Of a stretch of DNA of 64,000 bases, positions 54,470 through 64,000 are shown piece after piece; the stretch's first letter is position 1, and every line of letters begins with the position of its first letter. The translations under genes and the position numbers were made by a program. The stretch spans positions 195,730,827 through 195,794,826 of the forward strand of contig NC_039362.1 in NCBI RefSeq assembly GCF_003573695.1. The letters are read 5' to 3'. Source of the DNA: Papaver somniferum. Its lineage: Eukaryota > Streptophyta > Magnoliopsida > Ranunculales > Papaveraceae. The notes below the pieces were generated by a model. It was not told where the DNA came from, ran no database searches, and saw only the letters and a program-made list of their open reading frames with translations.

Positions 54470-54543
54470 GTAAATTTTCGTACATACTTCTACGTGACGA
54501 TCCAATTCTACGATGAAATAATGTTTTTCGTCTTGATGTGTAG
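54470..54543 (+). other. Intron of the antisense gene
   Basis: TTGGAG|GTAAAT ... GATGTGTAG|ATGATG, 74 bp, phase 0. Confidence 0.78.
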
Positions 54544-55542
54544 ATGATGAGGAGTGAGCATTGTAACCACGTGTTGTATCAGTTATTCAAAGCGAAATCT
54601 CTGAAGCTCGAGGCTAAGCTTCGTCACAGAGAAAAGGAATTATCTGCGGCTGAGGTGGAAATAGAAGAGCTGAAGAAAAGCCTCAAGGAGAAAGAAAAGC
54701 TGGGTGAAGCGGAGGCCGGTCTACGTTCAGAGCTTGTTGCTGTTCGCGCTGAGTTAGAGCAAACTCGCGGCCAAGTTTCAGCTTTCACAGGTTTGGTTCT
54801 TTTTTCTCTTTTTCCCTCGCAGTGTGTCGTCATTCCTCTATTTCTTAGTTGTTCTGTCTGAGTCTCCCCACCTTATCTCCAATGGGTGGCGTCCCTGAGC
54901 TGATATGGCTTCGAAACGAAAGGGCACGGCAGAAATCTCGTATTAAAGATCTTGTTGAGAAAATTAAAAGTGAAGCCAAGAAATGGGATGCTCGAGCTGA
55001 GGTATGGCGCGCAAGGCATGTTCAGATGGTCGACATGCAAAATCTGTATAACCATGACCGTGCTTTATTTAATGGTACGCTGTTGTGGACACGCGATAGT
55101 CTGCGGGAATCCCGTGAGCGTACTTCTTTGTTGGAGTCTAGGATACAACTTCTGGAAGAGGAATTACAAAAGGCTCGATCCCTCCCTTTTGAGGATAGTG
55201 TGCGGTGTCTTATCAGAGAAAGGGACAATGCTCGTGCCGAAGCCGATGCTCTGAGCAAGGCCCTTGCCGCGTCCCGCGTTGAAGTAGCTCGTCAGGCTGA
55301 GTCTAAGAGAAATCTTGAAGTGTGTATGTACAGATTGAGCAAGGGGGTATCAGAGATAAACAAAGAAGTCGACCACCTTCGTCACATGGATTCGATGAAG
55401 CAGATAGAATTAGATGCCAGTCAATTTACCCTCACCAACCTTCAACTAGATTATAAGAAATTATCCGCGGAATATGACCATCTTGATGAAGCGCGAGATG
55501 CGGTTGTTAATGAGTATGAAGAAGCTTCGGCTTGTGTCGAAG

Positions 55543-55611
55543 GTATAACCCTATTCCATCGAGTGTGATTGTGTCTTTTATGTGCTAACTCCCTGGTGTT
55601 GTCTTTTTCAG
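55543..55611 (+). other. Intron of the antisense gene
   Basis: GTCGAAG|GTATAA ... TCTTTTTCAG|AACTCG, 69 bp. Splicing restores a Glu codon and the coiled-coil frame. Confidence 0.8.
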
Positions 55612-56018
55612 AACTCGAGGGACAACTTCGCGTTACAAATGAAAAACTTGAAAAGGCTCAATCTTCCTTGGCGCAGCAGGAAGAAAAGACTAAGCATTTT
55701 AAGAGTTTGGCGGCATCCCGCGAAGAGGCTGTCGGTGCTGCTTCTAAAGAAGTGAACCGTCTCTCTTCATTGTTATCCCAAGCCCAACAGCGGACGACAG
55801 TTATTAAGCACAAGGCTCGGTGTCAATTGGTTGAGGAGACGAACAAGGTGCTAGAAAAGATAGAACTTGGCCTAAAGAACGAGCATGGTCTTATGAAGAA
55901 CTATCCGCGTCGTCCAGTTCCTGCTGCCTTGCCTGGATCCTCGGGGCCCTCTTCTGGTGGGAGCGTCCCTTCAAGTCTTCGGAACAATCCTGCTGATGGG
56001 GCGGCATCATCTAGGTAG

Positions 56019-56697
56019 AGACCGCTGCATTTTGTAGAGACCGCATCGTCATTATCCTTCCACTTTTTTAATCATGTAAAAAGAATATTTTTTGCTAGTA
56101 TCATGTAAAAGGAATATTTTTTTGATGTGTACTCTTCCTTGAATTGGCCTTCCACTTTTTGTAATCGTCCTTTATGAAATGGATCCTTTTCTTGATATAC
56201 CTGCAATGTTGGTTTGTTTTTATTTTAAGCATTGTGATGAAAGACTCTAAAAAGTAAAAAAGGATTTTAAGTGTTTGGGTGCGATCCCGAAGGGAGGTAC
56301 CTTCGTGATCGGCTTGAGACCTGTCTCCCCGCTGGCGAACCCTTGGCCAGAGGATTCCCAGACGGTGGGGGACGAGGCAACGTTCTAGGATATGGGGTTA
56401 AAAAATTTACATACACCCATTCCGTCGACTCGTTTCCTTAAGATTGGTTGGGTATCTCTTTCTGCTGGGTGCTTTCCCCCTGGTCTTACACTTATGGACA
56501 CTGACGGGGGAGCCCTGAGAGATTGTAGATTAACTACTTTCCCCAATATTGTCGATAGGTTTAGTGGATACATAGAAAGCTTGTTTTATTGATAGGTTGA
56601 GGCCTGCAATTCCTCGTCCAGAGATAGAAACATGTAGGGTGGTCACACTCCCTTCTTCTTCTGGTACCCTTCACGCAGTTGCAAGGCTGCGTTGCCC
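56019..56697. other. Convergent spacer between antisense gene and integrase
   Basis: Both genes end here, tail to tail. ATCATGTAAAAAGAATATTTTTT is nearly duplicated (about 56,071 and 56,100). Contains GGTGCGATCCCGAAGGGAGG and a GC-richer block. No ORF. Confidence 0.5.
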
Positions 56698-57621
56698 CTA
56701 TGGGAAGTATGGTTTGAGCCACTTAGCATTCCAAGGATGTCGGAGGACTTCTCCTTTCAGATTACGAAGGTAGTACGAACCGCTTCCCGTAATATCATGT
56801 ATTATAAAAGGTCCTCCCCACGTAGGTGCTAACTTTCCCCATCTCTTCTCTCGTTGATACTGTGGGATTGTTCTCAACACATACTGCCCCTCTACAAAAT
56901 TCCGGAGCTTTACCTTTTTGTTGTACTCCCTTGCAAGTATTCGTTGGTAATTTTCCATCTTCTGCAATGCTGCTTCCCTTCTTTCTTCTAGGTCGTCCAA
57001 TCTCTCTAACATCATGTCTGTTGTGAGATTTTTCTCCCACGCTTCGGTCTTTGTGGTTGGCATGAGTATCTCTGTAGGGATGACTGCTTCAGCTCCATAA
57101 GTGAGAAGAAACGGGGATTCCCCAGTGGCGGATCTTCGCGTTGTCCTGTATTCCCATAACACATTGTGCAGCTGTTCACACCATCTCCCTTTATGCTCGT
57201 CTAATTGTTTTTTGAGTATAAGGGCGAGGGTCTTGTTGGTAGCTTCCGCTTGCCCTTTTCTTTGAGGGTATATGGGGGTGGACTTGTTCTTTCTTATTTT
57301 GAAAGTATCGAAGAGCATGTCTATATTTTTCCCCTGTAATTGTTTACCATTATCAGACACAATTTCAGCGGGTATACCGAATCTGCAAATGATGTTCTGG
57401 AATATGAAAGTAAACACATCCATGTCTCTGATCCTGGCCAAGGCCTTAGCCTCCACCCATTTACTGAAGTAGTCCGTGGCTACTATCAAAAATCGTCTTT
57501 TCCCTGATCCTTCGATGAAAGGCCCGACGATGTCTACGCCGCATTTTGCAAATGGCCACGGGCTATCGACAGAGTTTACATTGTTTCCGGCGCGTGGATA
57601 TTTTTGGCGAAGCGCTGACAT
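56698..57621 (-). pseudogene. Tat gypsy integrase core
   Basis: The minus frame reads SPWPFAKCGVDIVGPFIEGS (first Asp), then FLIVATDYFSKWVEA, AEIVSDNGKQL (second Asp) and YPQRKGQAEATNKTLALIL (Glu). It continues with YRTTRRSATGESPFLLTYGAEAV and a C-terminal WGKLAPTWGGPFII...YLRNLKGEVL...NAKWLKPYFP, close to the usual end of Tat pol. The triad is complete. It is separated from the zinc-binding part by a one-base deletion around 57,583-57,600 (an overlap of about 46 bp between frames). It would join element DNA to the genome. Confidence 0.93.
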
Positions 57622-58226
57622 TCTTCACACCGTCGGGACATCCTCGCAGCATCCTGTATCATTGTTGGCCAGTAATATCCTTGCGTTTTTGCTTTGTCAG
57701 CTAGTGATCTCATGCCGCTATGATTCCCCGCGTCACCATAATGGATATCGTTTAGAATTCGATGCCCCTCTTTCCGGGAAAAGCAACGTAGTAATGGTCC
57801 GAGGAAGGATTTCTTGTACAGGACCCCATCCCGAAGATCATATCTTCCTACTTTGGAGAGTATCTTCCTAGCTTGTTTCTGATCCGCAGGTAAGCTTCCC
57901 TTTTCGAGAAAGGCATGGATCATCACTCTCCAGTCATCTTCGTTGCTGAAGTCTTCATCTTGATTTGCTCTTGACAGGATATCTTCTTCGTTAAAGTCGT
58001 TATGGATGTCTTCTCCTACCTGGTCTTCAATATTTTCTTCCACTGTATCTTGATTGGTAGCGAAGGAGAATTGAGATGCAATCGAAGGCTCGTATACCCT
58101 TGCTATTTTAATACCTTCGACGTTTTTATCTCTCAGCATGGATGATATATATGCTAGGGCATCCGCGTGCCTGATGTCCCTTCTGCATAAGTGCCGGAAT
58201 TTGATGTTCGGGATTTGCGATGCCAA
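57576..58226 (-). pseudogene. Tat pol: end of second RNase H and integrase zinc domain
   Basis: In the same frame as the RT ORF and separated from it by one TAA (58,230-58,232, where a Gln codon is expected). IKFRHLCRRDIRHADALAYIS ends the archaeal-type RNase H. An acidic linker follows, then the HHCC domain: HRILNDIHYGDAGNHSGMRS and CEECQRFAKNIHAP. The frame ends at 57,576 through the one-base deletion shared with the integrase core. Confidence 0.92.
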
Positions 58227-58229
58227 TGT

Positions 58230-59871
58230 TTAGACCAAGGCCATGTAAGCTGAGAGGGTGTCATCGTACACATTATACTCGAGCCCTATTTTCCGTATGA
58301 CAAGCTGCGAATCACTTGTCAGCCTTACATCGGTTACCCCCATCTCTATTATTATACGGAGGGCATGTACGACAGCTTCGTATTCAACGATGTTGTTGGT
58401 ATGCTCTTTGAATTCTAACCTAAGTGCTTGTATAATCCTTTCTCCGGTTGGGGTGATGATGACAATGCCTATTCCTGCTCCTTCCTTATTTTTGGATCCG
58501 TCGACGAAGACTTCCCATTGTCTTTGACTCGCAGGTTCGAGGATATCCATTGGATCCTTGTTTTCTTCCTCGGCTTCTGGTATTCCCTTAATCTCTTCGT
58601 CGTTGTCAAGGGGGAGGTCTGCAAAGAAATCCGCCAGAACTTGGGACTTCCGAGAATGTTGAATTTCATGAATGATGTTGAATTGGTCCAGATGGGTGTT
58701 CCATTTGGCTATTCTTCCCACTTTTCCCGTGCTTTTGAGGACTGCTTCCAATGGTGCTTTGCATGGGACCCTGACGAGGTGAGTTAGGAAGTAGGTTCTC
58801 AGCTTTTGAGTAGCCCATACCAATGCGAGGATGAGCTGTTCGATCTTGGTATAGTTCCTTTCCGCAGAATTGAGGGTCTTGCTGACGTAATAGATAGGCT
58901 GTTCTATCTTCGTATTGGTTTTGACCAACACTGCGCTGACTGCGTCTTCTATTGCTGCTATGTACAATGCCAAAACCTCATCCGGATCTGGCTTCTGCAG
59001 GATCGGGATTGAGGCTAGGTGTTCTTTGATTTTTTGGAATGCTTCCTCGCATTCAACGGTCCATTCAAACCTGCTCCCTTTTTTGAGAATATTGAAGAAA
59101 TGTTTGCATTTGTCCGAGGATCGGGCAATAAATCTGCCCAAAGCTGCTATGGATCCATTGAGTTTCTGTACTTCCTTTAAATTCTTCGGGGACGACATTT
59201 CTATTATGGACTGAATCTTTGCTGGGTCTACCTCGATGCCCCTTTTTGTTACCAGATACCCGAGGAATTTCCCCGAGGTGACACCGAAAGTACATTTCTC
59301 CGGATTCACTTTCATGTGATGTTTTCTCATTGCTTCGAAGATATTTCTCAGATCCTGGTGGTGATCTTTGCGCAGCTTGCTTTTGACGAGCATGTCGTCA
59401 ACGTAGACTTCTAAGGTTCCTCCAATCCATGGCTTGAAGATAGCATTGACCATTCTTTGGTATGTTGCCCCTGCGTTTCGAAGTCCGAAGGGCATTCTAG
59501 TGTAGCAATAAAGGCCATGTGGGGTGTAGAACGCTGTGTGTGGCTGATCTTCTTCTGCCAGGGCCACTTGGTTGTAGCCAGAATGTCCATCCATGAATGA
59601 CAGTTCTTCATATCCTTCTACTGTTTCTACCAGCTGATCTATGCTTGGCAGGGGATAGCTGTCCTTTGGACATGCCTTGTTGAGATTAGTAAAGTCGATG
59701 CATATTCTAACCCCTCCATTTTTCTTAGGAACAATGACCATGTTGGAGATCCAGGTAGGATACTTGACTTCCTTGATAAATCCTGCGTCTAGTAGTTTCC
59801 GGAGTTCTGTTTCTACTGCCTCATGATACTCTGGAGCCACTTTTCGTATTTTCTGCCTGAACGGGGGCGTG
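58230..59871 (-). pseudogene. Tat gypsy reverse transcriptase and RNase H, cut at its 5' end
   Basis: The frame enters at 59,871 (RQKIRKVAPEYHEAVETELR) without its normal upstream part. RT: WISNMVIVPKKNGGVRICIDF, LSFMDGHSGYNQV (first Asp), MPFGLRNAGATYQR and LEVYVDDMLVKS (YVDD). RNase H: VLALYIAAIEDAVSAVLV and IYYVSKTLNSAERNYTKIEQ. Archaeal-type RNase H: WEVFVDGSKNKEGAGIGIVI, NNIVEYEAVVHAL and LTSDSQLVI. Two RNase H domains in this order mark the Tat lineage. It ends at a TAA at 58,230. Protease and gag are missing because a TGATGAGTGC LTR abuts at 59,872. Confidence 0.94.
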
Positions 59872-60718
59872 TGATGAGTGCTAAAAAGTGCATAGTTATA
59901 TATATTTTTCTTGGCAATTAACTCATCTTTTGTGCTCTAATTCTCCATTTTAACCCATATTCTGTATTTTCATTGTTTTCAAGAATAAATATTTTTATTA
60001 ATTAATTTTGCATTTTTAGGTACCAAATAAAGTTTGGATGAATTGCGGAGCGGAAAAGGGCAGAATAGTGGTGGAAGCCAAGAGGAATCACACAAGGAAG
60101 CCGCGAAGAATGTTGTGCACAAGACCAAAAGGCTAGAAGTGGGCTTGAAGAGGAAGAATTGTTCTTAAAGAAGATATGGGCTTGGCATACCCAAGGCCCA
60201 AAACCCTCACCCAAATCCATTTCATATATCCATACCCGTTTCCCTTTCTAGCCGTCAGATTGGATCATCTCAGCATCCTACGGTCGCAGCATCGCCAGTA
60301 CATCAAAGTCTGAAGCTTCTGTCTAACACTACAACACCTAACTCCATCTTGAGCCGTCAGTTTCGTTGTATCGGGCATCCAACGGTCGCTCCCCGCTTCC
60401 TTCCATCTCGCCGTTAGATCGATCCATCATCTTCGCATCCAACGTCTCATCCTTGCTGCGCATTAACATTTGCTACACCCGCTCAACACCCGAGTACCCA
60501 ATACCTATACCCTAAACCAAACACACCCTAACCCTAAAACTATCGGCTTCTCCTTCTTCTCCCCCTTTCTTCTCCTCTGCAACTCCACGACCACCACCTG
60601 CTCCGCCACCAACTCCTTCTCAACCACCACAACCACCACCATCTCTTCTCAAATCATCATACACACTCGACCCATCACCTATATCACGTTTTAATCTCTC
60701 TCAAACAACTAATTTGAG
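59872..60718 (+). mobile_element. Truncated foreign LTR abutting Tat pol
   Basis: Starts TGATGAGTGCTAAAAAGTGC directly after GGGGGCGTG of pol. It is related along its length to the minus-strand LTR at 1-1485. The orientation is opposite to pol. The right end is cut by the array junction, so neither the LTR end nor a target duplication is available. Low-complexity ACCACC tracts near 60,590-60,650 are part of it. Confidence 0.8.
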
Positions 60719-60770
60719 CCCTTCTGCATAAGTGCCGGAATTTGATGTTCGGGATTTGCGATGCCAATGT

Positions 60771-62412
60771 TTAGACCAAGGCCATGTAAGCTGAGAGGGT
60801 GTCATCGTACACATTATACTCGAGCCCTATTTTCCGTATGACAAGCTGCGAATCACTTGTCAGCCTTACATCGGTTACCCCCATCTCTATTATTATACGG
60901 AGGGCATGTACGACAGCTTCGTATTCAACGATGTTGTTGGTATGCTCTTTGAATTCTAACCTAAGTGCTTGTATAATCCTTTCTCCGGTTGGGGTGATGA
61001 TGACAATGCCTATTCCTGCTCCTTCCTTATTTTTGGATCCGTCGACGAAGACTTCCCATTGTCTTTGACTCGCAGGTTCGAGGATATCCATTGGATCCTT
61101 GTTTTCTTCCTCGGCTTCTGGTATTCCCTTAATCTCTTCGTCGTTGTCAAGGGGGAGGTCTGCAAAGAAATCCGCCAGAACTTGGGACTTCCGAGAATGT
61201 TGAATTTCATGAATGATGTTGAATTGGTCCAGATGGGTGTTCCATTTGGCTATTCTTCCCACTTTTCCCGTGCTTTTGAGGACTGCTTCCAATGGTGCTT
61301 TGCATGGGACCCTGACGAGGTGAGTTAGGAAGTAGGTTCTCAGCTTTTGAGTAGCCCATACCAATGCGAGGATGAGCTGTTCGATCTTGGTATAGTTCCT
61401 TTCCGCAGAATTGAGGGTCTTGCTGACGTAATAGATAGGCTGTTCTATCTTCGTATTGGTTTTGACCAACACTGCGCTGACTGCGTCTTCTATTGCTGCT
61501 ATGTACAATGCCAAAACCTCATCCGGATCTGGCTTCTGCAGGATCGGGATTGAGGCTAGGTGTTCTTTGATTTTTTGGAATGCTTCCTCGCATTCAACGG
61601 TCCATTCAAACCTGCTCCCTTTTTTGAGAATATTGAAGAAATGTTTGCATTTGTCCGAGGATCGGGCAATAAATCTGCCCAAAGCTGCTATGGATCCATT
61701 GAGTTTCTGTACTTCCTTTAAATTCTTCGGGGACGACATTTCTATTATGGACTGAATCTTTGCTGGGTCTACCTCGATGCCCCTTTTTGTTACCAGATAC
61801 CCGAGGAATTTCCCCGAGGTGACACCGAAAGTACATTTCTCCGGATTCACTTTCATGTGATGTTTTCTCATTGCTTCGAAGATATTTCTCAGATCCTGGT
61901 GGTGATCTTTGCGCAGCTTGCTTTTGACGAGCATGTCGTCAACGTAGACTTCTAAGGTTCCTCCAATCCATGGCTTGAAGATAGCATTGACCATTCTTTG
62001 GTATGTTGCCCCTGCGTTTCGAAGTCCGAAGGGCATTCTAGTGTAGCAATAAAGGCCATGTGGGGTGTAGAACGCTGTGTGTGGCTGATCTTCTTCTGCC
62101 AGGGCCACTTGGTTGTAGCCAGAATGTCCATCCATGAATGACAGTTCTTCATATCCTTCTACTGTTTCTACCAGCTGATCTATGCTTGGCAGGGGATAGC
62201 TGTCCTTTGGACATGCCTTGTTGAGATTAGTAAAGTCGATGCATATTCTAACCCCTCCATTTTTCTTAGGAACAATGACCATGTTGGAGATCCAGGTAGG
62301 ATACTTGACTTCCTTGATAAATCCTGCGTCTAGTAGTTTCCGGAGTTCTGTTTCTACTGCCTCATGATACTCTGGAGCCACTTTTCGTATTTTCTGCCTG
62401 AACGGGGGCGTG
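60771..62412 (-). pseudogene. Second copy of Tat RT/RNase H
   Basis: Same protein, residue for residue, as 58,230-59,871, including the terminal TAA, so the nonsense change predates the tandem duplication. Unlike copy 1, nothing of pol follows it; the LTR fragment at 60,718 lies immediately downstream. Confidence 0.95.
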
Positions 62413-63259
62413 TGATGAGTGCTAAAAAGTGCATAGTTATATATATTTTTCTTGGCAATTAACTCATCTTTTGTGCTCTAATTCTCCATTTTAACCCATA
62501 TTCTGTATTTTCATTGTTTTCAAGAATAAATATTTTTATTAATTAATTTTGCATTTTTAGGTACCAAATAAAGTTTGGATGAATTGCGGAGCGGAAAAGG
62601 GCAGAATAGTGGTGGAAGCCAAGAGGAATCACACAAGGAAGCCGCGAAGAATGTTGTGCACAAGACCAAAAGGCTAGAAGTGGGCTTGAAGAGGAAGAAT
62701 TGTTCTTAAAGAAGATATGGGCTTGGCATACCCAAGGCCCAAAACCCTCACCCAAATCCATTTCATATATCCATACCCGTTTCCCTTTCTAGCCGTCAGA
62801 TTGGATCATCTCAGCATCCTACGGTCGCAGCATCGCCAGTACATCAAAGTCTGAAGCTTCTGTCTAACACTACAACACCTAACTCCATCTTGAGCCGTCA
62901 GTTTCGTTGTATCGGGCATCCAACGGTCGCTCCCCGCTTCCTTCCATCTCGCCGTTAGATCGATCCATCATCTTCGCATCCAACGTCTCATCCTTGCTGC
63001 GCATTAACATTTGCTACACCCGCTCAACACCCGAGTACCCAATACCTATACCCTAAACCAAACACACCCTAACCCTAAAACTATCGGCTTCTCCTTCTTC
63101 TCCCCCTTTCTTCTCCTCTGCAACTCCACGACCACCACCTGCTCCGCCACCAACTCCTTCTCAACCACCACAACCACCACCATCTCTTCTCAAATCATCA
63201 TACACACTCGACCCATCACCTATATCACGTTTTAATCTCTCTCAAACAACTAATTTGAG
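62413..63259 (+). mobile_element. Second copy of the truncated foreign LTR
   Basis: Equals 59,872-60,718 shifted by 2,541 bp. Confidence 0.9.
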
Positions 63260-63311
63260 CCCTTCTGCATAAGTGCCGGAATTTGATGTTCGGGATTTGC
63301 GATGCCAATGT

Positions 63312-64000
63312 TTAGACCAAGGCCATGTAAGCTGAGAGGGTGTCATCGTACACATTATACTCGAGCCCTATTTTCCGTATGACAAGCTGCGAATCACTTG
63401 TCAGCCTTACATCGGTTACCCCCATCTCTATTATTATACGGAGGGCATGTACGACAGCTTCGTATTCAACGATGTTGTTGGTATGCTCTTTGAATTCTAA
63501 CCTAAGTGCTTGTATAATCCTTTCTCCGGTTGGGGTGATGATGACAATGCCTATTCCTGCTCCTTCCTTATTTTTGGATCCGTCGACGAAGACTTCCCAT
63601 TGTCTTTGACTCGCAGGTTCGAGGATATCCATTGGATCCTTGTTTTCTTCCTCGGCTTCTGGTATTCCCTTAATCTCTTCGTCGTTGTCAAGGGGGAGGT
63701 CTGCAAAGAAATCCGCCAGAACTTGGGACTTCCGAGAATGTTGAATTTCATGAATGATGTTGAATTGGTCCAGATGGGTGTTCCATTTGGCTATTCTTCC
63801 CACTTTTCCCGTGCTTTTGAGGACTGCTTCCAATGGTGCTTTGCATGGGACCCTGACGAGGTGAGTTAGGAAGTAGGTTCTCAGCTTTTGAGTAGCCCAT
63901 ACCAATGCGAGGATGAGCTGTTCGATCTTGGTATAGTTCCTTTCCGCAGAATTGAGGGTCTTGCTGACGTAATAGATAGGCTGTTCTATCTTCGTATTGG
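63312..64000 (-). pseudogene. Third copy of Tat RT/RNase H, partial
   Basis: C-terminal part only (RNase H and archaeal-type RNase H), identical to the other two copies and cut by the window edge. Confidence 0.95.

Larger units (their letters stand above)
52237..56018 (+). pseudogene. Multi-exon antisense accessory gene of the Tat element
   Basis: This runs opposite to pol, between integrase and the 3' LTR. Exons inferred from GT..AG sites and frame: 52,235-53,550; 53,636-54,469; 54,544-54,790; about 54,900-55,542; 55,612-56,018 (phases agree except at the unresolved 54.8-54.9-kb acceptor). Exon 1: Ser/Arg-rich start (MSDRPRLPYQ), then a globular part (TYELISKYEFDEFHLL, VGAFEAGLMLPLY, WIPGPRGW). 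Exon 2: acidic, with MDWLKEKNLLFVPHP. Exons 3-5: long coiled coil (KLRHREKELSAAEVEIEEL, SRIQLLEEELQKA, EGQLRVTNEKLEKAQ) and a Pro/Ser tail. Damage: two compensating frame changes (52,380-52,690) and a TAG at 53,437. Antisense ORFs in this position are known in Tat elements such as Grande. The function is unknown; a gag-like or structural role is inference. Confidence 0.8.
58178..64000. repeat. 2,541-bp tandem array (2.3 units, runs off the edge)
   Basis: Unit 1 58,178-60,718, unit 2 60,719-63,259, unit 3 63,260 to at least 64,000. Every unit starts CCCTTCTGCATAAGTGCCGG. The period is 2,541 throughout and the predicted proteins are identical; I saw no base difference in the lines I compared. 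Each unit holds part of Tat pol (minus) and a foreign LTR segment (plus) ending AACTAATTTGAG. The left edge of unit 1 continues smoothly into the rest of pol, so unit 1 is the parental arrangement. Confidence 0.97.

Noticed and set aside
58258..59214. Plus-strand ORFs of 66-119 codons opposite Tat pol
   Set aside because: Shadows of the minus-strand RT/RNase H frame; they repeat identically in each tandem unit.

Overview
This window reads as nuclear DNA of a flowering plant, probably a eudicot; I cannot name the species. The evidence is the mobile-element content: Ty1/copia elements with tRNA-Met-type primer sites, a Ty3/gypsy Tat-lineage element with a second (archaeal-type) RNase H and a spliced antisense accessory gene, plant L1-type LINEs with C-terminal zinc-binding and RNase H regions, a TRIM, and several TIR families. 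I found no convincing host gene, no rRNA or tRNA gene and no CRISPR array. Nearly every coding stretch is a broken transposon gene, so this is a nested, gene-poor repeat region.

Layout. 1-1485: partial LTR of a TGATGAGTGC-type gypsy element (minus). 2.9-3.6 kb: a dispersed repeat (called R1 here) interrupted by a solo LTR. 4.2-6.2 kb: a TIR element carrying nine GTTCGGCT stem-loops. 6.7-9.7 kb: LINE-derived RNase H, a long-TIR element and a LINE fragment. 10.0-16.2 kb: a decayed L1 LINE split by a 2,460-bp gag-only copia element with a perfect 5-bp target duplication. 16.3-23.5 kb: R1 copies, the first of six ~320-bp MITEs, a minisatellite, a retroposon with a 17-bp target duplication and a TRIM. 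23.8-28.9 kb: a full-length copia element. 29.0-29.7 kb: a PIF/Harbinger-like element with a dozen GGCGTT stem-loops. 30.3-32.3 kb: a second LINE. 32.7-40.4 kb: the other five MITEs, a tandem-repeat-rich gypsy 3' end, nested TIR elements and a foldback minisatellite. 41.0-42.6 kb: a second GTTCGG stem-loop element. 43.4-49.6 kb: a truncated copia gag with LTR, then a full-length copia with nearly identical LTRs. 50.7-59.9 kb: the Tat element (probable 3' LTR, antisense gene, integrase, RNase H, RT). 58,178-64,000: a 2,541-bp chimera of Tat pol and a foreign LTR in an apparently exact tandem array that runs off the window.

The strongest new signals are: (1) a six-copy MITE family with ~9-bp target duplications, internal quasi-palindromes and an in-window unoccupied-site comparison; (2) several unrelated TIR elements each packed with a private set of short iterated stem-loops; (3) the 2,541-bp tandem array; (4) the multi-exon antisense gene in the Tat element; and (5) a young copia copy that has lost its gag zinc knuckle. 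Element families are assigned from visible motifs, LTRs, primer sites and target duplications, without database searches.
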